Positions 24,860 to 36,664 of a DNA stretch of 64,000 bases are shown one piece after another (the first letter of the stretch is position 1; every line of letters starts with the position of its first letter). Under the pieces are notes generated by a model that was not told where the DNA came from, did not search any database, and saw only the letters and a program-made list of their open reading frames with translations. The DNA is from Trichinella spiralis (taxonomy: Eukaryota > Nematoda > Enoplea > Trichinellida > Trichinellidae), in the NCBI GenBank assembly GCA_000181795.3, contig CM012953.1, forward strand, positions 10,690,669 through 10,754,668, given 5' to 3'. The position numbers were made by a program, and so were the translations under genes.

Positions 24860-26488
24860 GCACAATTCTGACATTGCATTTTTATTTCATTTTTGATTTT
24901 TGTTAAATTATATTATTCATCAGGTATGAATTTTTACATTTTCCAACGTCTTGATTATTATTATTAAAAATTTGACATATCTCATTATTAACATTTGATC
25001 CTTGCTTTTAGGCTTCTTATTTTTCAATTAACTGTGAGAGAGAATTTTATGTTCTAAGCAAGTTTAATAAAGTGATGAAGATATTATAGGCTTTGATTTT
25101 TTTATTCGAATTCTTGCACCTATAAAAACGTTAAAAATAACTTTTTAAAAATGGTTTTATTCAATGTAGACTGACAGTTCAAATTAGTTTTAACTGACTG
25201 AAATTACTTCATATGATTTTACAGTTTCTGCAAATGCAAAATATCAAATACAGGTATTTTATTTTATGAATGTATTATTTTTTCTCATAAAAACTGTCTG
25301 TTCATAAATAAATGAAAATTTATAGGTGCATTGAGTAATAATTGTTTTCAAATGAACATCAATTAACCTTTTTAGTAATAACTGAAACTTAAGGAATGAA
25401 GAAAATTGTGATTAAATGAAATATATGTAGATTGCAAAAGATTGCAATAAAAAATAGAAAATAAACTTGAAAATGATATTCGTTTTTTATTAAAAAAATT
25501 TTTTCTTATCATATGAACAAAAGGTGATATTTCATATGGAATTGTCGATTATTTAATTAGTTGCGGTTACGTGAGATATATCATTTATCAAAGTACATAT
25601 TGTCAATGAATTAAATTAATACAACTTGCTTAATAAATTGTCAGATGGCAAAATAAATATTTACTTTTCAAAATGATATTACTATAAACATATTTTTAGC
25701 ATTTCAATTGTAAATTATTTTCAAGGAAGCAATAAAGCACAATTGAAAACTGCTTTAATGCAATGCGGTTGAATGAATGCTTCTTGACACATTCATGAAT
25801 GCTCAAGGTTATTTGTTTTGATTTCATCTCTGGACATTTATTAACAATATTATTTGAAAATAATCATAATTTTTTAATTCAACTTTTTGATCAAGCATAT
25901 GCATAATTTTGTTTGAGATGAAGAAGCGCGCGCGTGTGTGTAAAGATATATTTATTTATTTATTTATATTTGTATGAAGAACTATCTTAATGAACAGTAA
26001 ATTCAAACTTTGAAAAAGTTTGCAGATTTTATCAGTAATACTTATACAATAGGAACATACTTGTAATTTCAATTATTCCTGAAGTAAAAAAATATTTTTG
26101 CACTGCAATTTACTTGTAAACGTGACTCGGCAATTTTTTGCATTTTACAGCTACTCCAGTTGAATGTGATAAAAATGTAATTTATATCAGTGCATAGTTT
26201 ATGCAAAAAATAAATGAAAATCTTTATTTAGTTATGCTGATTTTCATTCAGCATATTATGCGCAGTCGATTCATTCGTGGAGTTTTCCGCAATGTATGTA
26301 ATCTCAGTAAAATGTTGGCAGTATAATAATTATAATATCTGTATGAAAATGAAAATATAAATATACACGAATAATGCATATACATGTACAAATTTCAATG
26401 TGTTGTGATTAATCTACAAAGGGCCAAATACCACTTTATCATTTATTGATAAAAAATTTGTATTAAAATAAGTAATATTATTAAAAGG
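24860..26488. other. Intergenic
   Basis: AT-rich, with frequent stops in all frames. A short GCGCGCGTGTGTG tract lies near 25926. No gene or RNA feature is supported. Confidence 0.6.
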
Positions 26489-26850
26489 ATGAAAAGTTTG
26501 ATTATATCAAGCTTAGAGCTGGTTATATCTCGTTTGGCCACAATGATGATAGGTAAGCACAGACGAGCGGACGACGCCCTGATTACTGTGGCCCGGAAAA
26601 TAGTACTGCTCCCAGAAAACTTTTGACAGCCTTGCCAGTGTCGGGGTGTGGGCAACGTCGGAAACGCAGAACCGGCGCTATCCTCGTCCTGATCAGCCCA
26701 GCTGTGGGTGCAGTCGTTGGAATGATCGATGGACGACATGGGCGAAAGAGAAAAAAAAGAACACCAAGATTTGTCATCGTACACAGAAATGATCCGCGTG
26801 AGAGATACTGTAGTCATTCTGTCAAATGTGTCGTGAGAAACTCCGCCTGA
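26489..26850 (+). CDS. Candidate small basic protein, two exons
   Basis: Exon 26489-26552 (MKSLIISSLELVISRLATMM) ends at a good GTAAGC donor; an acceptor at 26628-26629 joins in frame to 26630-26850, giving 94 aa. Exon 2 reads ALPVSGCGQRRKRRTG, a hydrophobic segment LVLISPAVGAVVGMI, then GRHGRKRKKR and a Cys-containing tail. The multibasic sites and G-R-K-R resemble neuropeptide processing and amidation sites, but no repeated peptide is seen and the N-terminus is a poor signal peptide. The minus strand of the same DNA holds a 124-codon frame (26817-26443) ending in a hydrophobic tail, so strand and coding status are uncertain. The region is distinctly GC-richer than its flanks. Confidence 0.28.
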
Positions 26851-29800
26851 GGGTCATTTAAAGACGCGTCTCATCAACGGTAGCCACATTTCCGGAAATA
26901 GTCTACGGTTCTCCGTTAGACGGCATTGTTATCAGGAACATAATTGACAGCATAGTTTCATCACATCTTTCTTCACTTCTTCCGGAGAAACTCAATCTAC
27001 GCTGGAAAATTTGTGTTCAATTCGTTCTCACTTCCGTCCGCAATTAAAATCAGTTGTCTCGTAACAAATGCATGTCACTTTTTATTAGAAGTTTTTTCCC
27101 CATTACAGTGCTCAATGAAAATTGTTGCATTACAATTTGTGAAGAACAACACCATGTTGTGCAAATTTAAATGACTAAAATGTTTTTAAGAAACTAGCTT
27201 CATTTATAACATATAAAATTACCGCTTTATTTCAGAAAAACGCTACTTATTTGCAAATTATCCTTGCCATGTTGAACAACGACAGACATTAAATTTTTTT
27301 TAAGTTATGCAAAGCAAAAAGATTTTTATGAGCAGTTGCCAGAAGAAGTTTCATACTCGTGTTGATCCATGAATTTTTGGAATGGGTATGAAAAACGAGG
27401 CTGTCTTTTGTTGAAAATTCAAGCTATGCTAAATATACAAATAAGCAGCAGATGGATGTTGTTTTCAAGATTCTTGTCAAATTCAAAGTTAACAATTAAC
27501 ATTCCAATAATGATAAGCGTGCACTTTTGTGCTGAAAAACGGATAACTTGAAACTCAGAATATGTCAGTAATCAAAATAATGCTGTAAAATAAAACTTAG
27601 GTCAACCTTTCTTTACAAAGTTAAGTGAACAATTTCCCATTCAAATTGCATTTCGTTTCTAAATAATATGTAAATGCGCAGATTTTCAAAACATTTTGAA
27701 TTATTTGATTATATAGATCCTCAGTATAGGTAATAGCTGCATATTTGCTGATGTGCGTGAGTATTGCATTTCAAATGAAAAAAATACACAGTTTCATATA
27801 AGAAACAGTGCGTTTCATATACGAAAGATACATATTTTAAACTGTAACTACAGGTAATGTTCCTCATTGCGTTTGCAAAAATAGTCTGCTTAAATCTATG
27901 TATCTATTTATATGCGTATTTTCATGCATTTTGTTTCATTCAAATTTCTCAAATAGCGCTCATGTAATAAGCGATTTCTTCCAAAATGCTGAAAATTTTA
28001 TAAAAATCCAATATGTTTTAAGAATTTTAGTTGATAACTTATATAAATTTTGTAATGTTGATCAGCTGACTTGAATGTGATCTTTATTTTTTTCAGTGCA
28101 TGCATATGCAAGTATGTGCAATTGAAAACTATAAAGTAGCTTGATAATTGAAAATTGTTTCTTTTATTTTGCATAAACTATTCAGATTTTTGAAAGAATA
28201 AAAAAATTTTTTCTTAAGAAGATATAATTTTGAGAAAACAAGTCCATTAATGTGCATGATAAAATTTGGCCCCTCCCATGAAGGCAGTCCTGGGTGCGCC
28301 ATTGCCGCAGTCTATTTTGGGCTTATGTGGAACAACGTCGACAATCAGTAGATAATTCATTTATTTCAGTTTTCTTCTATTTATTTCTTTTGCCAAGTAA
28401 AACGGTCAAAATTTTTGAAAAGCTCGCCACCGTACGCTGACACGGTCATTGGTCCAAACAGTCAACAGTGGGTGGGGTCTCAAGATGAATGGCTTTCTCA
28501 TACATTAAAAGAGCCCATTTTTGATGTAATCAAAGTGTTGTGGTGCACTGAGTTTTCTAGTACACTATATATACATCTCTTCTTGATTTATCATTTTCAA
28601 GGTAAACATAAATTTTTTATTAATATTCCTTTAATTTATTGGTCTCAAATGTTGTGGCTCATATGTATTGTCAGCATTTCAAGAAAATAAATACTTTACA
28701 GTTTAATTAGATTACGTGCAGAAGCAAAATATTTTCAATTATGATTTTAAAATATATAAATTTTACATTTTGTTGCAAGCTGCAATCTAAGCTGCAAAAA
28801 TATTTGTTGATACTTTGCAATATTGCATTAGCAAATTTAATTAATGGATATACTGTTTTTGTAATAATCAATTATGGGATATTAGAATATTGAAATTTGG
28901 TAAAGCTAGAAGCTAATAAACTTCAATATGTGCAAGTATCATTGATTTGTGCAACATGCTGAAGAAGCCATGAAATATTTGTGACGTATAATGTTCATTC
29001 ATATTGCTAATATGGTTTCGGAATGTTGTATGTAAATGTTAAGGGAAGTGTTATTTAGTATTTTGCTATCAGTTGCTATGTTGTTAAAATAGTGCAAGGC
29101 TATAGCTGTAGCAGCTGTTTGGGCAAAATTAGGCTTAATGATAAATTATAATTTAATTTATCGTGTGAATAAATCTGTGCATGCAATCAGTTAAATGCTG
29201 TAATACATATTAATTGAAAAACTGAAAATTGTGAAAAAAGCACGTTCTGTTTATCTAAATTATGCTCTAAAAAAGAAATGTAGCTTATTATGAATAAATA
29301 ATTTGCTTATTATTTTATAATATCTAATTACTTATGCTATCCCTGTTTGACTTTGTTAATTTGTTTTTGATCTTATTCATTCTTATTTCAGTTCCTGTAT
29401 TTCTCTGAAATACATAATTAGTTTATATATTTTTTCAAGTTCAAATTTGCCCCGAAATATTTATCCTTCAAATACATTTCATTTCATTTTTTCTGTAAAA
29501 AGTCTTTTCATGCTGTTTCGCCTTTAACGGTGATTATTTATATTTGAAAATAAATAAATCTAAGAAATCTGAAACCGCTTGCATCTCAGTTGGCAGTGTG
29601 CACTTGCAGCTTTTCAAAGCGTGAAGCTCAGTTTACTTTTCGCATAGTAAACAAGCATATTCACAGTTCATCATAGGTAAACCGTCTTGAAATAAATGTT
29701 TACCTCACTGACATTCTGCAGTTATTTCGTATACAAAAGAATCTTATTTATAATCTGCTTAAGAAACAGCAATTTTTATTATGCATAGCTTAAGGTAAGA

Positions 29801-32800
29801 AAGCCCTTTTTGAAAAGAAAATTTACATAACCTACCAACTTTGAAACTGAAAAGAATTAATCTCTGATTAATCTTTACCTTTCGATGTAATTTCAGAAAT
29901 TCACTTTTGTAGCATTCCCTTTAAATAGTTCAGTTTTCATTGAAAAGTATTTGAATAAATATTTCTAATGCTAAATTCAGTGTTTAGCAATTGTTTTGTC
30001 TTGTACAAGTAATCTGAACAGCTAATTTAAGCAGTCAAATTTGGTATCTTGTACTTTGTATTTTGTAATGAGATGTTTGTAGTAATAAATTTGATTATTT
30101 AAAATGTGTGTGAATGACAAGCTATACAATAATTTTGTGTATTTCATAATTTGGTGTTTTTATCAGGGCCGTTTTATTAAATTTGTCATTAGTGATTGCA
30201 TTGAGTGAACAGGCAACAGAATTTGAGCATTATATTTCATTGGAATATTAAAGCTGAACTTCTAAAAAGGCATGGCTCAAATTTACAATTTGCATGACTT
30301 ATTTGATAATTGGTAAAATGGATACTATAAAATGTACGGATTCATTAGTTAAAAATGAACAGTGAGACATTTTTAATAATGAAAATGATGCTAACCAACA
30401 TCTCAACTATTAAACAACATCGACATCTTTTGCGTCATTGAGAAAAATAGCTTTTTTTATTAATTAAACTTTCTTGAAGAACTTGTCCAGAGAAAAGCTG
30501 TAATTCTGCATTTTGTCTTAATTAAGAATTACTGGAAAGGGATCAAGAAAAGACCAATAATTTCAAGTAAAAAAGGTGCATTTTCATCTTAATTTTAGCA
30601 TTTCTTTTTCCAATTAACTTTTTCTGAATCCCTGTTCTACTGTTTTATTCATTTTCATATTACATTGATATATTCACATTAATATTAATTGTCATATATT
30701 AAAAGTATCACTTACTAATTTATATTCCTGCGGTGCTAATTATGCTTAACAATAAAGAAAAATTAATAACAAATTTCTCTTTTAGTACATAATTATGAAT
30801 ATGCGCCTTTTTATGCATACAAAGAATTTATTTGATTTCGTTCTTGACTCGCAGAGTTATGCTATTTTCCACAACTTTATAGAATAGCCATCAGTTGTCA
30901 TTTGTTTTGTTTTGATATTTATTTAGTTGCCATCGGAAAATTCGTTATGGAAAAACTAAGAGAGCATACCACTCACATTTTTCAGTCTAATTTAAAATAC
31001 ATTACATTCTTTTTAGACGTGACTAATGCAACGCATTATTGCATATTGACACATAATGTAGCGTGCTTCAGCAGAAATGTCATTCAACAAATTCCCACAA
31101 ATTACTTCTTTAAATTATTTTTTATAAATTATTTATTTTCACGAAAAAAAATTTATGAAATTCTTTCTATTCAATTTATTTTATCAGTACAATGAGCAAT
31201 TGGTTTTTTTAATTTTCTAAATTTCATTTTCAAATTTCACATTAAATTTGACTCATCAATTATTAATGTGGTTTCCTTTCTATTATTTATATTTTAAATT
31301 ATTATTTAAATTATGATAATTAACTTTTTATTATTATAAAAGTAACAAGGGATGAATAGCAACGCTTTATATGAGAGATGCAGTTGTGCCAGATACAGTT
31401 ATTTTTACATTTGTAATTAATGATATAGGATGGACTGTTCATTTTATAAGAATTAAATGTATAGTCTAAGGGTTCTGTGGAAAATGCTGAGTGACAGAAA
31501 AGTGTTCAAGTCCAAAACTTTTATAAAAGAAATTACAGAAACATAATGAAAACATCGTTTCAAATATATAAGTATATAAATGTAGAGAAATGTTTAGGCA
31601 GATTCTGTCTACTAGTTAAACGTAAATAAATGCAATGTCAGTTTAATCTTTAAAAAAGCCTCAATTTAGCATGCTTTATTTGAATGTGCATATTTTCTTA
31701 AAGTGGTACATTTAAATAATTAAAAAGCCGAACTCAAAATATAAAGGATTTCTTGAAGTTGATTGCAATTGAAAATGCCTTGAATTTTGGAAAGATGCCA
31801 TCTATTTTCTTTATTAGCTAATTTTTTTACTCCTAATAACTGTTATATTTATGTATAATATTGAAAATTCAATTAAATAATTTAAATTATGGACCCATGC
31901 CAAAAAGAAATTCATCATTAAAGACAAAAAATTTGTCAATACATCGGTGTTTTCAGAGAGAGCATCAAAGAATTTTAAAAATGCATCCTCTTTACCCAGT
32001 ACATGATTTTCAAGCTCTGTTGCAACTATTGAGCATAGTAATTTACGTATATTATTGTTCATAATTCAGCTTTTATTGGTAAATCATCAACATACTTGCA
32101 AAAGGTATCTTACATATTTTGGTCATTTGAAAAAGTACAATTCGTTGAATTCCTAGAAATTAATTTTAATCAAATAGGCCGCACATAATATCAGAAAAGT
32201 CACATCGGAAATGAGAAAATGCAAAAATTTTATTCATAATCTCATGGCGTCACTGATTTGTGGTATAATTTTAATCACTCCATATTTTAAATGAACTAAA
32301 ATTTTGAATATATTTCCTGTAAATACAATAAATCATATTTGAAAGGCAAAAGTTTCAGTATATGAAAAGTGGAATTTTTTTGATAAATAAAATAATTCCA
32401 TTTATAATACAATTAATTATATTCTTACTTTAAAATGACAATACAGAATTTCTATTTTTGATTTTTGAAAAACAGTTCTATTCTGAATACAAAACAAAGC
32501 TGTATATTCATGAAGAAAAATTTTGGTAATAAAAGTCAGAAATTTATATTATATCAAATAAAGCTTATGCGAAATGTCGCATAATGCAGGTTTCAGTGGT
32601 GCAACTTTGATTTAAGCGTGCTAATTTAATATTGTTTTATTCATGTTTATTTATATTTATTTAAAATTTCTCTTTTTTGCACAGATATTTTTTAATATTA
32701 ATTGTAAACAAATTCAGTGGAATGTGCAGATGTTTTATTGTGTTAGAAACGATTTTTGCGCAATGCTAGCAAAGACGAATTAAATTGGATTGCGGTTGAA

Positions 32801-33405
32801 TCGTGACATTCATTTATTTTGAAAGACAGACTACGCAACAAAAGCTTACATACTGCGACCAATGCAATTAGCGGTAAGCTTTTTGCAAGTAGGCGAACAA
32901 GCAGCCTAAATCTTAACAATTTGATTAACGAAATGAAATCGACAGTTGCGACTACGCCCACGTGTATGTGCGCGCATTCTGGTAACTTATTCACGCAATT
33001 ATATACAGCTTTGCATTTTCTGCAGCTGCCTCTTTGCCATGTTTTCCGTTACTGCATTTACTCAGTTACACCAATAGGTTGGTTAGACTTTATTTCAAAA
33101 ATGGATGCTAAGTTGATTGCCTGTCAGATGACTGACGGGTAGCGGCGATTAAAGCGAATGGATGATGAGCTCTTGCTTCCGTGTGCTGGTAATATTCCAG
33201 GCTTGCAACTGCGAACATGTAAACGTGCCTGGCTATGTCGATATAGCGTTATTTTCACGCGGTTGTGTTATTATCTTTGCTCCATAATTTTTGTTTATTT
33301 GCATATATATATATACATATGTATGTGTGTGTGTGTCTGTATGTGTATGCGCGCTTATTTTTCACTTTGTAGCTTAAAAGTCAATCAGAGTTCGAGAGTG
33401 GTCGC
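26851..33405. other. Long gene-poor region
   Basis: About 6.5 kb without a gene I can support. AT-rich sequence dominates. Two pockets are less AT-rich: 26851-27060, adjacent to the candidate small gene, and 28265-28520, which includes GGCCCCTCCCATGAAGGC-like sequence and a frame starting SSPPYADTVIGPNSQQWVGS. Both could be remnants of repeats or exons. The last 600 bp is the promoter side of the secreted-protein gene, with an (AT)n(TG)n tract at about 33305-33335. No tRNA, rRNA or transposase frame was found. Confidence 0.5.
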
Positions 33406-33561
33406 CGCGCACGGAGCAGGCGTGCGAATCAAGCAGCAACACCACGGCTAGTGAAACTGAGCACCTCGGTTCGCAGCAATACAGTATCACGGTGCTGCAT
33501 TACCTGCGTATCTCTAATCAGATTTGCAAAGCCAACGGAACAGAGTCGTGCCGTGCGCACC

Positions 33562-34484
33562 ATGCCCACCATGATCAGCTGCTTCATCTGGCTGCTGATT
33601 TTGAGTCGGCTTGGCGTTGCAACGCTGTCGCTTCGCAAAGTAAGCCAAGCTTTGCTATCTGCATACAATGCTCTGCTGAAAGCAAGCGGCTGTTTATCAC
33701 AGATGAGTTGTTTGTATTTTTCTTTTTCAGTTGAGCAGCTTACATCCAAAGCCGACTTGTGAACCACACGAGCCATGTCGAATTGGATTTCTTGGTATGG
33801 AATTCTGCACCTGTCCCGGCGACCGTAAATGTCCCCACTCAAGCGAAAGTTCCTTATTTTATCAAGATGTTGAATATCACGTATGTTTTCAGCAATTCAA
33901 CTTACGAAAACTGAGAAATTATCATTTTGTTGTACATAATAATATTTTATATTTTATAAAGTAATATGTTTCATAAATTCTTCACTTTTATTTAATGCAA
34001 TGCAAAAAAGCAATGAATATAATTTCAATGTTATTCTGTTCTGATGATCAGTTTTGCGATGAGGCCAAATTTCACATTTGCGAAGAAGGAGAAGTGGCTT
34101 GGGTGAAAAAGGGTCTTCACCAGATTGTCAACTGCATCTGCCCGGAGCCGTTCGTGCTGCATGGCGAGCTGTGGAATCCAGCTGAAGACATGTCGCAGTA
34201 CAAATGCTTGCCGGTACTGTTTTGAGAATTGGCAAATTCGCCGCTGAGCCAATATTCATGTGCTTGCTGTTTTGAAGATAATTCCTTTGCAGAAGAAGTA
34301 CTGCTACAACAACGACACGTGTATGATCCGCAACCGGGTGTTCATTGGCGAGAAGACGATCAGCCTCGTCAAAGGATTCTGCACTTGCCCCGACGGGATG
34401 GGGTGTGTCGAGACAGGCGAGATGATCAAAAATCGGCTAATCGAACTCGAGCAGGACATTTTCAAGTGCAGACAAGTCGCCTGA
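33562..34484 (+). CDS. Cysteine-rich secreted protein, copy 1
   Basis: Four exons: 33562-33639, 33731-33880, 34052-34213, 34293-34484; all phase 0; 193 aa. Residues 1-22 are a signal peptide (MPTMISCFIWLLILSRLGVA). The mature part has about 15 cysteines arranged around three C-x-C-P clusters: FCTCPGDRKCP, NCICPEPF and FCTCPDGMGC, separated by segments with further single cysteines (PTCEPHEPC, FCDEAKFHIC, KKYCYNNDTC). This suggests a compact disulphide-bonded extracellular protein. I do not recognise a named family; similarly spaced C-T-C-P motifs occur in invertebrate secreted proteins, so no function is assigned. The second Met (33571) could also start. It is convergent with b5 reductase, with 2.2 kb between. 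Confidence 0.8.
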
Positions 34485-36664
34485 ACGCTTCCCCAACACT
34501 TACCCAAGAGTCATCATCTACAAGCCATCCCCACCGCACCGCTGCCCCACTGCTGACCAGTGGTCGACGCTGTCGCGGATCAAAGTGTGTGCGTTTAGCG
34601 AAATCAAAAGAAAAATAACACTTATTTAACGCATAATTTTATTCATATTCATATATTCATTTCTTTATTTTACCGCATTACTTGTAATACACATAAGAAA
34701 GGACTACCGTTGTCCTCGTTGTACTATTGTTCGTTCGTCGTTTGTTCTTCTGCCTATCTGTATTCTACGCTTTCACAATTATTATCCGCCCCCCCCCCGT
34801 TTTATTTTCTTTTATTTATTTATGCCTTTATTTACTTATTTATTCCAAAAATTTTTTTCTTTTGATATCAATTGAAGCCAAACAATTTTGTCTAGTCGTT
34901 TTTCATGGTTGTGCTTTGTGTGACAGAATTCTTTATTCCTTTCTTTCATATACAAAATTTTTTAAATTATTATCTATGGCACAATATGGCCATGTCAAAA
35001 ATGCAAATCATCATAAATGATGTGATTTTCAACTGACCGTTGTGTCCAATCATCTTCTGCACAACATCAGCAGTTGCATTTCATTTCATTCATTATACAA
35101 CAACAAACCACGCATGCATACAACACAATTGCAATCTTTCAATTAAATAAAACTGAAGATTTTAACAGCAACAACAACAGAAATTATTTTAACAAAAAAA
35201 TATTTTCATATTACACGCGTAATATAATTATTAATTCACAGTAATGTCAAAATATTCTTTTCTAAATTTTCGACCCCTTTTTAAAATTGTTTTTGCTAAT
35301 AATGAAGATTATTCGTTATAAACTGTTCTACTATAAAAACGGCAAAGTTCAATCGCAAAATTTACCTCTGCAAACAGCTTCGATCAAACGGTATCACATG
35401 AGAAGGGTGCATGTTCCAGAACAATACGTATTAAAGTTATGTAAAAAAATTATCACAACATCTCTGCCTTTAATCTCACTTCTGAATGATGAACATGCGT
35501 GTGCGTGTCTGTAATTTCATACTCTTTGAAGGCATGAATTAATCCTTTATAGGAAAATTCTATTTTTAACAGAATCTTATCAAGGAATGGGATTTGAAAG
35601 AAAAAAAAATTTTTTTAATATAACATGCAAAAGTTATTTACAAAAAAATACAAAAACTCTGTGCTTGCAGTGTGCAAGTGCATCAAGTCGTAGCAGTTGC
35701 TCTTGCTCAATTTGCAGTCGAAAACAAATAATTTCATAAAGTTCATTATGCAAATGATGCATGCAGCAACAAGTTCACTTCCTTTCAGAGTATTATTATT
35801 GCAGAAAAAAAGTGAATAAATTTTGCCGAAGCAATTGTTTATGACTGTATGAAAATTTTGCACTTTGTTCACATATAGCGATTAGTGAACAAATAATTTC
35901 AAATTGAACTAACTATTGATTATAATTATTATTAATTGAAACAAATAAACGCATCGACAACTGAAAGGCAACATTTGATATTTATTTATTTGTTGGTCTA
36001 ACTTATAAATTAAATTCATCAAACTCGCCATCCTCTTCTATGTCACTGTATTACATTTGATCACTAAAAAGTTAATAAAAACCAAACAACAAGTACGATA
36101 AATATTCAGTTTACTGTTGCTATTGTTTTACACACTTTGAAATTTGCCACTACTTTCGTTTCAAGATAAAAAAGTTAAATTTTTATTGAACAAAACATAT
36201 ATATATATAGAGAGAGACTTTATTAAAATTAAATCATTCTGAACATTGCATTCTGACGTGAAACTTTCGATTACTCATTTGTGGATTTGTTTGCATGCAT
36301 CCATTTGAACTGCTGCCCATCAACATTGTTGAAAATAAATAATTAAATCAACTTTCATTTTGCTAGTTGACAATCACACGGATACACATACAAGCATAAA
36401 AGCACAGGCACATAAAAACATACCAGAATATATTTGAAATTCAACGTTAGAGATTGAACAGAAAACAAAAAATCAAAATCAAAATGCATCTAGCCATACT
36501 ATTCACCAGTAAATGTCGACAGCTGTTACGGAAAGATCCGCAGACAACTAATTAAGCACGCGTGCCTTCATACCTCCAATTATCCCATTACTATGATCCA
36601 TTCATTGTACGTGAAAACAACTCTTTTCTAATCAAAAAATATAATTTGAGAAATTACAATCATT
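34485..36664. other. Convergent intergenic region, copy 1
   Basis: AT-rich DNA between the 3' ends of the secreted gene and b5 reductase. It includes a C-homopolymer near 34790 and an (AT)n/(AG)n tract near 36198-36215, both of which differ slightly from copy 2. Frames present here shift between copies, so none looks coding. Confidence 0.6.

Noticed and set aside
28261-28520. GC-richer pocket, considered as a transposon remnant or tRNA
   Set aside because: No cloverleaf, no terminal repeats and no transposase-like frame could be made out.
32743-33142. Overlapping frames of 83 and 107 codons on opposite strands before the secreted gene
   Set aside because: No splice-consistent extension, no domain and no signal peptide; they probably arise from the lower AT content of the promoter region.
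33429-33842. 137-codon minus-strand frame over the secreted-protein gene
   Set aside because: It is antisense to exons 1 and 2 with signal peptide and cysteine pattern on the plus strand, and its C-terminus differs between the two copies.
35287-35514. 75-codon plus-strand frame 3' of the secreted-protein gene
   Set aside because: A GT-repeat length change shifts its frame in copy 2 (49128-49385), giving a different end; no selection on the frame is apparent.
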